Assembly (NCBI GenBank): GCA_963978895.1
Contig: OZ022238.1
Coordinates: forward strand, 4,328,652 to 4,392,651
Origin: Erpobdella octoculata
Lineage: Eukaryota > Annelida > Clitellata > Hirudinida > Erpobdellidae
Length of the DNA: 64,000 nt
Direction: 5' to 3'
Shown here piece by piece: positions 41,591 to 51,768 of the stretch (its first letter is position 1; every line of letters begins with the position of its first letter). Both the position numbers and the translations under genes were made by a program. Below the pieces are notes generated by a model. The model searched no databases. It saw nothing but the letters and a program-made list of their open reading frames with translations, and was not told the origin of the DNA.

Positions 41591-42063
41591 GATAACTTCG
41601 GTTAATATACCTATATCGACCCATGCGGATGCGTTTTGTTGTCATGCACAGCAAAGCGTGCGCTGGTTAATCGACTGGCAGGATAATCGACTCCTTCGCA
41701 GGATAATCGACTCCTTCGCAGGATAATCGACTCCTTCGCAGGATAATCGACTCCTTCGCAGGATAATCGACTCCTTCGCAGGATAATCGACTCCTTCGCA
41801 GGATAATCGACTCCTTCGCAGGATAATCGACTCCTTCGCAGGATAATCGACTCCTTCGCAGGATAATCGACTCCTTCGCAGGATAATCGACTCCTTCGCA
41901 GGATAATCGACTCCTTCGCAGGATAATCGACTTCTTCGCAGGATAATCGACTCCTTCGCAGGATTATCGACTCCTTCGCAGGATTATCGAATCCTTCGCA
42001 GGATAATCGACTTTTCAATTTAAGTCGACTAACTGTCAATTGTCGATAAAAACACAGTTCCCC
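41591..42063 (-). repeat. Right TIR of the MULE with 17 iterons
   Basis: Seventeen 20-bp units GGATAATCGACTCCTTCGCA from 41681, the reverse complement of the left iteron, ending in the 53-bp terminal segment. The inner boundary is interrupted by a retroposon ending at 41590. Confidence 0.9.
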
Positions 42064-42140
42064 GATTTGACAATCTTTGATACGCCACGCACCGAAACAT
42101 TTTCACAAAACTTAACAAATTCTTCTTTTAGGCGTCTCAT

Positions 42141-44877
42141 TCTCAACAAAGTATGATTTCAGGATTGTTTATATGTTAAGCACAATCGAAACTCAAGTTA
42201 CAAGAATTCAAAACATATAATTTTGTTCGTCAAAGTTAGTTCTTTAAATGTTTTGCGTGGTACGTACAACAGGTAGTACTTATATAGTACATCAGTACAA
42301 TGTATTGTTATTGTTTATACTTGTCACGCAAGCCTGCATTGTAACAAAACATGCATTCGAGTAAGAAGTTTTTGAACTTGTTGATTGTTTTACACTAGTA
42401 AATATACGATGCTTTGAAGTAATTTTATGTGGTTGTTGTCATAACGATGACAAAACCAAAAATTGTTTACAAATTTCTAGAAAAATATTGCATTTTTTAA
42501 TTATTTTCAATTTTACTTCGAATGAACTAAGAAGGAATAATTATTTGTTTTTGTGTTATCAGACTATATCTCCTAAATAGTTCAACAAAATATGAAAGTG
42601 TGGGTTATTTATTTTTACAAACACTGTCAGTCATAGAAATATATAAAATGAACGTACCACATTTTCAAATTTTGTCAAACTTCAATAAAAATAATATTAT
42701 TAAAAATAATGATTAAAAGTGTTTCAAGTGGTTTAAATCTTAATGGACTTCAAAACCACTGAACAGGTGCGTCTTGAGTTTTTTTCTAAAACATACAACT
42801 GTCTCTGCGGAGGTGACCTGTGGTGAAAGATGGTCCCATAGTCTTAAGAGATATTTAAGAGAAGGATAAAAAAAAAAATATTTTTTTATTTTTAGTGTAT
42901 TAGAAATATAAGTTTTTCAAAATCGTTTTATATTTATTTTTCACTGGTCGGATGGACGAATAGACGGATAGATGGATAGATATACGGACGGACGGACAGA
43001 CGGACCGATAGATGGATGGATGGATGGATGGATGGATGGATGGATGGATGGATGGATGGATGGATGGATGGATGGATGGATGGATGGATGGATGGATGGA
43101 TGGATGGATGGATGGATGGATGGATGGATGGATGGATGGATGGATGGATGGATGGATGGATGGATGGATGGATGGATGGATGGATGGATGGATGGATGGA
43201 TGGATGGATGGATGGATGGATGGATGGATGGATGGATGGATGGATGGATGGATGGATGGATGGATGGATGGATGGATGGATGGATGGATGGATGGATGGA
43301 TGGATGGATGGATGGATGGATGGATGGATGGATGGATGGATGGATGGATGGATGGATGGATGGATGGATGGATGGATGGATGGATGGATGGATGGATGGA
43401 TGGATGGATGGATGGATGGATGGATGGATGGATGGATGGATGGATGGATGGATGGATGGATGGATGGATGGATGGATGGATGGATGGATGGATGGATGGA
43501 TGGATGGATGGATGGATGGATGGATGGATGGATGAATGGATGGATGGATGGATGGATGGATGGATGGATGGATGGATGGATGGATGGATGGATGGGTTAA
43601 TGGATGGATAAATAAATGACCAACCTACTGCTACTACAAAGCCCTTTCGCTGTTAGACCTACTACGGGCAAGTTGATTTTAACTAATCTCAGAAGTTGTA
43701 ATAATACGTTTAATGAATTGTTTATGTTTTTTTAAATTCCGAGGAACCTGATATTTTTTTAAATGTAAGATTTATTTCTGCACTTATTAGTTATGAAAAC
43801 TTTCCACTGAGATATTTGTGAGGAATATTTTAAATGTTTGCGTTCTCTTCGTCATGACAACCATAAAAACAATGAATTTGTTTGAAGCTTCTACTCAGCA
43901 GCATTGAACAACCAATAAAGTATGCACGACAACAATCAAAAAGGTCCCCAAAAGTCATTAAAATTCAATTTTTGTTTTGTTTCAATGCATGTTTGCACAA
44001 GTTTCAATATCAACAACACGCTGAACTGATACATCTTAACACGTTAGTTAAAAATGCGCTGAATCCCCTTCGTTATAAAACGAAGATTTTGTATTTTTTT
44101 CTTAAATCGTTTTGTAGAAAAGAGTAATTTGTTTAAGGTGTTTTTATTCAGATAAATTTTTGTTTTTTAATAATCGCACTAAAAAACGTTATTTTCAAGC
44201 ATCAAATGGTGAGCTCTGCTGGTAGTGTTGGCCTGAAGTCTGAGATTAGAATCTCATCGGCTTCACCAATGTCCGTAGAGGGGTGTGGTGGGATACATTT
44301 TGAATATCTTCCTCTAATTATTTAAAAGAGACGGAGGCGTGGTGCGCCCAAATAACTCCCTGACTCAAATAACTCTGGCACTGCTCAGGCTAAGTGTGTC
44401 GATGAATTAACTAATGTCAGCTGTAGTTTTTTTTTTCCTTTATACAATTGGTTTTTCAATTTGGATTAGAAAATTAAGCAAAAAAAGACTGATTTTAATA
44501 TTAACGTTGTCGTTTTAATCAACATGTCACATTACTATTACAAAAAAGACGCATGACAATGAAAAAAGTAAAATCCTTTTAAGCCACTTTCATCCTTGCA
44601 TCAGCCATCCACTCTGTCGCATAAAGCGATCAATAAACTGCAGAAAAATGTTTAAATCACAGTTAGTATTTATTTTTCCATGTATGCTTTGTCGCAAAAC
44701 ACAATTGCTCGGCAAATTCCATTATTACAAGCCCATTTAACTAAAGAATTGTTTATTTCATGAGCAGAAGGCTGTATAAGCTTTGTATAAAGTGAAGTAA
44801 TCCAATATAAAGGTGTGACTGTTTCTGACATAACTTTAGTTATTATTTAAAAACCTCTATTTCATTTTTTTTTCAAA
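42141..44877. promoter_or_regulatory. Shared intergenic region of divergent DEG-3 and DEG-4
   Basis: It separates two head-to-head channel genes and holds a large GATG microsatellite (43011-43594). The outer parts are collinear with 30.9-32.66 kb. A region resembling a decayed tRNA-like SINE lies at 44208-44400. No other gene. Confidence 0.5.
43011..43594 (+). repeat. (GATG)n microsatellite, about 584 bp
   Basis: An almost pure GATG tetranucleotide array with a single substitution at about 43535 (GATGAATG), flanked by older mixed GGAC/GATA units (42945-43010). It produces MDGW-repeat ORFs in three frames that are not genes. Confidence 0.97.
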
Positions 44878-46437
44878 ATGAAAAACGTAAAAGAAGAATT
44901 TGTTAAACTTGGCGAAAATATTTCGGTGCGTGGCGTGTCAAAGATTGTCAAATCGAAAAGAACTCCCTTCAAGATTATGTGGCTATGTGCGGCTCTTGGA
45001 TGTTCAGGAATTCTTGTGTGGCAACTTGTTACTTTATGTAGAAATTACGGTTCATATCCATACAAAACTGCTTATGGAGAATCACCAGCTCCTAATATAT
45101 TTCCTGCAATAATTATTTGCAGTGCAAAACCAGTTTTGGTAAATATTTTTGGATTTGATAGACGCTATTGCTTTACAGCAGAAGAATTTAAAGAAAAAAT
45201 ATTAGGCTTAGCAGATAGTTTAAAAAATGTAACTTTTATCAGTGAAATATCTTTGTCGGATATGATTCAAATAAGTTATTCAAGATCTCTCCCAAAAGGT
45301 AAATCATTTGATTATAATTCCGTTCCATTTCTTGTCGACATGGCAATGACTGGCAATGCTGACAAGAGCGTATATGATAAAATTTGTACAAAGTTGAAAC
45401 AAGAAATTATCTACCACCCAGATTTCTACGAATGCTATTCATACCAGATTTCAAACTTTTGTAACATTTTAGTAAAATCTCTTACTTTGCTATTGTATAC
45501 GGATACTTACATTAATGATGTAGATTTTTTCCATTTAGATTATGGGTATAGCACAGAAGGAATGAAAGTAGTTTTATCTTCTCCTGAGGGAGTTGGTGAT
45601 TTTTCAAAAGGATTCGATCTTATTCCAGGAACTGAATCGTTAGTAGAATTATCCATGAAAGTTAAAACAATTCTAGACAAGCCATACAACAGTGAAGGTT
45701 GTGAGAGTAAGAAAAATATAGAAAATTTTTCAAACGTTCTTTATAGCACTCATATTTGCAAAATCAATTGCATCCAAGATGCAGTTTTAAAAGCATGTCA
45801 ATGTGTTTCCGGAAAGTTAGTTATTCCGCCAATGTATAACAGTGAAGATACATGCGGTAACACTACGATGGCATTGAAAATGAACAATCTGAGCGCCGAG
45901 GCACAATTAAACAGAGCGATAAAAGCGCTCATGCAACTTGATTGTGAAGAAAATACTTACACAAAGTTATACGACAGCTGTTGGTCAATTTGCAAGAAAC
46001 CCTGTGTTGAAACATCCTACGAACGAACTGTTCACTCGTTTTACGATTGGCCAAAACTTTCTTCACAAGAAGATTTTTATGATAAATATCTCAGTTATTC
46101 GGCAACAGAGAAATATTACAAAGATTTTCAAGATTACCATGACGCAGCTCGTAATTTCCATTCTAAAAATATCAGTCAAAACCAGTATAATGAGTTTCTC
46201 CGAACAAATGATAAAATCAGATCACGTTTTTTGAAAGTGAAGTTTACTTTCCCATTTAATGACACTATTTTTATTACTGACACACCTGTTTATTCTTGGG
46301 ATTCAATACTTGGGACTGTTGGCGGAAGTCTCAGCTTGTGGATGGGAATAACCGTAATGACTTTTGTTGAAATAGTTGAATTTTTATTTAATTTGATTGG
46401 GGTAATGACAAACTTGATACTTTGTTTTAAAAAATGA
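44878..46437 (+). CDS. DEG-4: intact DEG/ENaC cation channel, 519 aa
   Basis: Single-exon frame of 519 codons with the full DEG/ENaC plan. It has a short cytoplasmic N-terminus (ENISVRGVSKIV), TM1 at about 33-53 (MWLCAALGCSGILVWQLVT), and a large extracellular domain with a cysteine-rich core (CESKK, CKINC, CQCVSGKL, DSCWSICKKPCVE). TM2 is at about 478-510 (GTVGGSLSLWMGITVMTFVE) with a short C-tail. Family members are trimeric plasma-membrane Na+ channels; in molluscs some are gated by FMRFamide-type peptides. The His-Gly motif before TM1 is Arg-Gly (18-19) and the G-x-S filter is G-I-T (490-492). The gating ligand is unknown. The start is the first ATG; paralogues start two to three residues around it. 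AATAAA lies near 46703. Confidence 0.92.
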   Translation: MKNVKEEFVKLGENISVRGVSKIVKSKRTPFKIMWLCAALGCSGILVWQLVTLCRNYGSYPYKTAYGESPAPNIFPAIIICSAKPVLVNIFGFDRRYCFTAEEFKEKILGLADSLKNVTFISEISLSDMIQISYSRSLPKGKSFDYNSVPFLVDMAMTGNADKSVYDKICTKLKQEIIYHPDFYECYSYQISNFCNILVKSLTLLLYTDTYINDVDFFHLDYGYSTEGMKVVLSSPEGVGDFSKGFDLIPGTESLVELSMKVKTILDKPYNSEGCESKKNIENFSNVLYSTHICKINCIQDAVLKACQCVSGKLVIPPMYNSEDTCGNTTMALKMNNLSAEAQLNRAIKALMQLDCEENTYTKLYDSCWSICKKPCVETSYERTVHSFYDWPKLSSQEDFYDKYLSYSATEKYYKDFQDYHDAARNFHSKNISQNQYNEFLRTNDKIRSRFLKVKFTFPFNDTIFITDTPVYSWDSILGTVGGSLSLWMGITVMTFVEIVEFLFNLIGVMTNLILCFKK

Positions 46438-48824
46438 TCTGCATAGAATCTGCAAGTTTCAGCTGAAAACTATAATAGAATTAACTTCAACTTTAAATGT
46501 GTTAATTTAATATTTGTTTCAAATGTGTTTTTCAGTTTTAACTTTCGTTACGATTATTTGTTATGAGCTCTACAAACCACTAAACGTACATTTGAATTGT
46601 TTCATGTAATTAACGTTTTTGTGTTATTTTATTTTAAACATTTTTCAACTTTTTATTTGTAATTATTTTTAACATTGGTTTATTGTGCTTTAAACCTAAA
46701 ACCAATAAACTATTATTCTGGAATAACATTGCAATCTTTTGTTTGATAATTATATTGCTGTAGTCTATTGAGTACGATGGACATTTATTGATGTTTGTTC
46801 TCGATTGAAATATTTGAAGTTGTTAATTATAATTGCACGTGCATGAAAGCTTTGTAATTAATTAGCTATGTATCTTGTTTTTTTAAAATGTGTTTCACTT
46901 CACACTTTTTGGGTTTTTTATTTAAAATTGTTTTGCTTTTTATGTTGTAAATGTTTGTTCTTTGATGTTGAATTGCAGCTCATTGGAAAAATTTTAATAA
47001 AGAACAAAAAAATTTGTGAAATGGAAAATAGTGTGCTTAAATGTCATTTTCTCATTGGTTAAAAAATGATAAATATTATTAATTTTTTTATTGACAATTT
47101 TACAACTTGTTAGTTTTTTATTTAAATTTTTTATTTGTTCCAGTTAATAGTTGTCTGAAATTACACAATTTTACGCAATATAAAGTTTTAAGTGTAATAA
47201 GAATTTTTCATTAAACTTAACTGACTAGAAATAGTTATAAAACAGTGGACTATTTTAATGTCTAATTTTACTAAACACGTGTTTGAATAATTTTATTTTA
47301 TTAAGAATGAGTTCTCAACAAAAGATTTTTTTGCGTTTTTCATTTTGTTAAATTAGTTCAATGTGTCATGTAGAAAAAATCAATAAAACACAATGCAACA
47401 CTGCATCTGAAATTTGCTTAAACACTTGGTATTTTTGAAATAATGATGATTCATTTATGTTTTACACGGTTGACTCAACTAAAATATTTATTTCACTTCA
47501 CTTATATTTTTATTTAAAGAAATTAACTTCAGCTAGACATTTTTTGTTCACATTTTTATTTAGATTGACTTGTATTGTAAGCAAACTAGTTTTGTCTGAG
47601 AAAAACACGAAAAAATGTGGAAAACAAAACAATAATCATTTAAGTAACTTCTGAAATCAGTTTGTTTGATTGTTTAATTTGATTTATATACATCCCGCTA
47701 AAAAAAGCTACTCCAGATTTTCAAACAAAACGGAGATTAACACGAAGACAATGAATTCGATGTGCCTATCTCAAGGGTTGAGCTTGAATAAACCCAAAGT
47801 ACCAAAACATCGAACGGAAAATTTCCTAAGTGTAGTAGTTGCAAATTCAGCTCGTAATTAATTCAGACCGCACAGCTCACGAGAGTGAATTTTTGATGAT
47901 TGTGTAAAATATTTGTTAAAAGTAGCAGGCGACATGTTATTCTTGAATTCATGCATAAAAATAGTTATTTGAAACAATTTAATTGACCAATATTGAGCAT
48001 CTTATTACATTGGTAAAAAAAAACCTTTGTGTCTGGTGTCCGGAATATTTCAATGAATTCATAGGTGATTCTGCTTGTCGAATTAAAAACAAAATAATTT
48101 TTTCAACCAGGTTAAATTTTTTAATTATCTTCATTTCAAGGTTTTGCCTAAGTAGACGCAAGAAGAATCAAAACCGGTTTTTTTTGTAACAAAGTATTTT
48201 ATTGATTCAAACGGCACTTAATGTAAAACAATAAAAAGAACATAACACAAACCAACAAGCATGGAAAATTTTGAAGGATCATGGGACAAATAACAATAAT
48301 TGAACTCGAAGCGTTCTTTGTTCTACTATATCAAGAAAAATGATTGGGTCTATATGGATCCCAAAGATCCCTAATGTGATCACATTAGCAAGAGCTTCCG
48401 AAGGTTAATTTGTTTTCTTAATTAAGGTATACCAAATTTCACGATACATTCTCCAGCGGTGAACTTTATCACGACGAAAAATGCGCTAGATTATTTATCT
48501 CCTAGTAAACCAATAAAGAAAACATTATATCATGCCGCTATTGAGCACTGTATAAATTATTATTCTAATAACTACCATGTCTTTAGTAATTTGTAAAATT
48601 GATATCATTTATGAAAAGCAAAATAGTTTTAATGCAGATTTATTTCCGTTTTTTTCAGACTGCATTGATTTTTTCGGTCTAATTCATTTCATTTGAATAT
48701 GTTATACATTTCACTTATTTTTTTTCATTTGATTAGAACGATTTGTAATCTAATTAAAACTTTAGGAAATATGAAAATGACAGTTGCAGCCATATTTTTC
48801 TCAGTTGTGTTTAGAAGAGCATCA
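46438..48824. other. Spacer between DEG-4 and Ly6-5
   Basis: No gene. Segments 47660-47940 and 48410-48525 recur at 51885-52150 and 53325-53440. The conserved Ly6 upstream block lies at about 48530-48600. Confidence 0.6.
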
Positions 48825-49559
48825 ATGTCAGTAAAACTGCAAGCTATTAGAGGGCTAGTTTTAGTTTTGCTTACCTTATTCTTTGTCTTGCTAGATTTAA
48901 CACTAGCTGTTCAATGTTACGAGTGTACTCATAAAAACTTAAATTGTTACTGTGATTTCACACCTAACAAACCAGGAATCTCCATTTGCGAAGGCCTTCA
49001 ATGTGGTAATAAAACATTTTATTACGCCGGTTAGTCATTTTTATTTATTTTCAATCTTTTAATAAAACTTTTACTTATTTTCCGTTTTTGTATTAGGCTG
49101 AAATGTTGCATGTGTATTTTTTAATGATAATAAAATGTTAGTTGATTGTGAAAATTAAGTTGCTTTGAAGTGTTTTATTTTGTTTTATTAAGCGTCAAAT
49201 GCATTTGAGAGTAGAAATATTTTTGAAATGCATTATTTTGTATCAAGTTTTTTTAATTTTTATAAAACTTGTTCAGGGATATAAGTTGCATATTAAAAAA
49301 TCTTATGATTATAATTCTTAACACTATCCAGATTATGTATAGACAATAAAATTTCCATTAGATACTTTAAAAATTGATAACCATACCAACACTAGAACAT
49401 TAAAAGACAAAAATGCAAGTTCATTTAGGTTTTGATAATTTTGCAGATGGATTTGTTACGCAAAGGTATTGCAGCGTCTTCCCTATCAGTGGTCCTTATG
49501 GCTGTGCTCAAGAAGAACGTGATTTCATCTGCTATTGCAATTCCAATTTCTGCAACTGA
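48825..49559 (+). CDS. Ly6-5: secreted three-finger (Ly6-type) protein, 2 exons, 105 aa
   Basis: The exons are 48825-49029 and 49447-49559, phase 1, 318 nt. The ATG used by Ly6-1 to -3 is CTG here. An in-frame ATG 12 bp upstream (MSVKLQ) gives a plausible new start; an upstream in-frame ATG at 48693 would add 44 residues. A signal peptide ends at LTLA. All ten Ly6 cysteines remain, plus one extra (NCYCD where others have NCYRD), so one Cys may be unpaired. It ends RFCN-type with FICYCNSNFCN, no GPI signal. An alternative in-frame acceptor lies at 49428. Confidence 0.82.
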
Positions 49560-49675
49560 AGACGATTTGTAGCGCTAATACCACAAATTAATCACATGAT
49601 TAAATTATTTTTATTTCAAATAACACAATAATACACTATGGTTACCATACCAATTATGGTTAGATTTTTTTATGG

Positions 49676-49925
49676 TGGGTGAGTGGACGGACGGACATAT
49701 GGATGGATGGATGGATGGATGGATGAATGGATGGATAAATGAATAAATGGATGAACGGATAGATAAATGGAAGGAGACATGGTTTTATGGACGGACAGAG
49801 CAACGGACGGAGGGACAAACGGAAAGACGGGCCAACCAACAGATGAATTGACGAACGGATCAACGGACGGATGTACTGAAGTAGGGATGGAAGGAAGAAC
49901 AAACGGATGAAGCAATGGACGGATG
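49676..49925 (+). repeat. Degenerate GGAC/GGAT tetranucleotide repeat
   Basis: About 250 bp of diverged GATG/GACG-like units, an older relative in composition of the array at 43.0 kb. It starts about 115 bp after the Ly6-5 stop codon. Confidence 0.85.
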
Positions 49926-50635
49926 GGCTTCATGCATTCCTAATTATAAATTGTTAATAATAACTATAATTCAACTTATTATTACAAAAATAAAGATTTT
50001 TTTTCAACAATATTTTTTTACAATATACCAGCAAAAGAAATTGCTTATTTTTAATTTAAAATTAGAATGTTGCCGTTTCGAAATAAAATTGCTAAATTGT
50101 CAGTGAAAAAGTTTACTTACTTGCTTCATTCTCACCAGATTAAAAATTATGGGGACAGTCTTTGCAATAGCACAACGCAAATCACTTTCAACATTACCTA
50201 AGTTTACTCTTGTATCAAAACTAGATAACTAATAAACTTAAATAACCTGTTTCAGAAAGGAAGTTATGGGAAAAGACAGACTAGTACTATTGTACATGTC
50301 TATTTAAGCCACGCAGATAAGTTCCAAGTTTGAAAAGCTGTTTTTATAAAATATCAAATTTCTGACCTGTACGGATTTTCAACCTATGCGGTTGAATTCT
50401 TCTATGAATTTGTTTTAACTTACTTCAATAGATTTGAAAAAATCAACAACTGGATAGTTTTTTTTTTCTAAAAACGTAATTTAATTGACTTGTCTTGTGA
50501 AAAAACTAGTTTTTTTCCGAAACAATTAGAAATAATTGTGTAAAATAATACAATAATCATAATCATGTAGCTAAATTACATTAGCCTTACAATAACATTT
50601 CAATTATAATTGAACATGTCAATACTGGACAGTTT
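49926..50635. other. Intergenic, nothing recognised
   Basis: AT-rich sequence without a recognised gene or named repeat. Confidence 0.4.
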
Positions 50636-50639
50636 TGTT

Positions 50640-51768
50640 ATAATTAACATAACATAACATAACATAACATAAAGGAAATGATGGGCGCAAACTATATGTC
50701 TCTATGCCCATATCTAGAATTATATAAAATATTGTTCATATATATGTTCTATAAATAAATGTATGTATATATTATTAAAAATCCTTTTTATAGTTGTACA
50801 TAATGTTGCTTATTTCCAAATGACAGTCGATTAATCTTTTAAATTCATTAACTTGATCGGCTTCTATGATTTTCGAAGGGAGGTTGTTCCAAATTGCAGT
50901 CGATCTGGTCAGGAAGAAATATTTTCTGCAGTTGTCGTTGAATCTTTGTGTTTCCAGTTTGAACTTGTGACCTCTTGTTCTTCTTTCTTCTGATATCTTT
51001 ATATTAGGAAAACACAAACGTCCTTCTTTGTCTTGAATAAAATTGTAGAGCATGATCAGGTCCCCTCTCAGTCTTCTGTACTTTAAAAAAGGAAGCTTCA
51101 AAATTCTCAACCTGTCTTCATATTTCAATCCCTTGCATGCCTTGACCATTTTTGTTGCTCTCTTCTGGACTCTTTCAATGGCTTCTATGTCTTTTTTCTT
51201 CCATGGTGACCACACACTGACTGCATACTCCAATCTGGATCTAACCAAAGCTTTATAAATCAATATAAAAGAATCTTTTGTCAAATCTTTAAAATTTCGT
51301 GAAATTATACCTAACAGTGAAAAACATTTTTTAATTGTTTCATAAATGTGATCTACAAATGTTAGTGAACTCTGGAATGTAACACCTAAATCTTTTATTT
51401 TGTCAAGAAAATTAAGTTCCACTCCTTCTATATTATATAGCCGACGATCATCTAATTGGCGTCCATATCTCACCGCAACACATTTACCAGCATTTAGCTT
51501 AATTTCCCATTTTTTACTCCAATCTCCTAATGAATTTAAACAGTTCTGCAATATCAATCGATCATCACTGCTTTTTATAGTTTTAAATATTTTGGCGTCG
51601 TCTGCGTACATAAACAGCTCCGCCGAGTTATTCTTAACTATTTCAAACATATCATTGACATAAATTATGTAAAGTAGTGGCCCTAAAACACTACCTTGAG
51701 GTACCCCACTTGTAACTTTAAATCTATTAGATGTGCTATTATTAACCCTAACACTACTTGGGTTTTAC
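50640..51768 (-). pseudogene. 5'-truncated LINE (non-LTR retrotransposon) reverse transcriptase
   Basis: The minus strand reads the second half of a non-LTR reverse transcriptase: VTSGVPQGSVLGPLLYIIYV (about 51720-51661), then YADDAKIF with the catalytic YADD, LGVTFQSSLTF, VRSRLEYAVSVWSP, and a C-terminal region ending at a stop at 50775. The frame is open from about 51768 (a TAA precedes), so the endonuclease and first RT motifs are missing: a 5' truncation typical of LINE insertion. The 3' end carries an ATGTT pentamer tail (plus-strand AACAT repeats at 50647-50671). The motifs resemble CR1/Jockey-like clades. Not autonomous. Confidence 0.88.

Larger units (their letters stand above)
38459..42063. 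mobile_element. MULE (Mutator-like) element, 3,605 bp, 9-bp TSD
   Basis: It is flanked by a perfect 9-bp duplication GATTTGACA (38450-38458 and 42064-42072), the size typical of Mutator-like elements; the uninterrupted DEG-2 has this site once. Ends begin GG and pair as inverted repeats: TTTATCGACAGTTGACAGTT on the left against TTTATCGACAATTGACAGTT on the right, followed by 20-bp iteron arrays and a further inverted stretch to about 38825 / 41591. Inside are a MULE transposase C-terminal exon (39614-39976, minus), a LINE RNase H fragment (40480-41037, minus) and a retroposon in the right TIR. No complete transposase is present, so it probably moved using an enzyme in trans. Confidence 0.88.
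36984..42140 (-). pseudogene. DEG-3: DEG/ENaC copy split by a MULE, plus a 14-bp deletion
   Basis: The first ~25 codons lie at 42140-42064 (RRLKEEFVKFCENVSVRGVS). The frame resumes at 38458 after a 3.6-kb insertion (TM1 MWLLAAIGCSGILIWQLVT). It reads through KFPSITLC, PFLVEKQLFDYN and IYHPDFHDCHFYQFSKFC to about 37920. There a net 14-bp deletion relative to DEG-2 shifts the frame. The second part (DGVKVALSSSRDVGDISKG to GTVGGIFSLWMGITIMTFVE and the stop) is open to 36984. These two lesions make a functional channel very unlikely. It lies head-to-head with DEG-4. Confidence 0.9.

Noticed and set aside
42972..43611. MDGW-repeat proteins in three frames
   Set aside because: They arise from a pure GATG tetranucleotide array.
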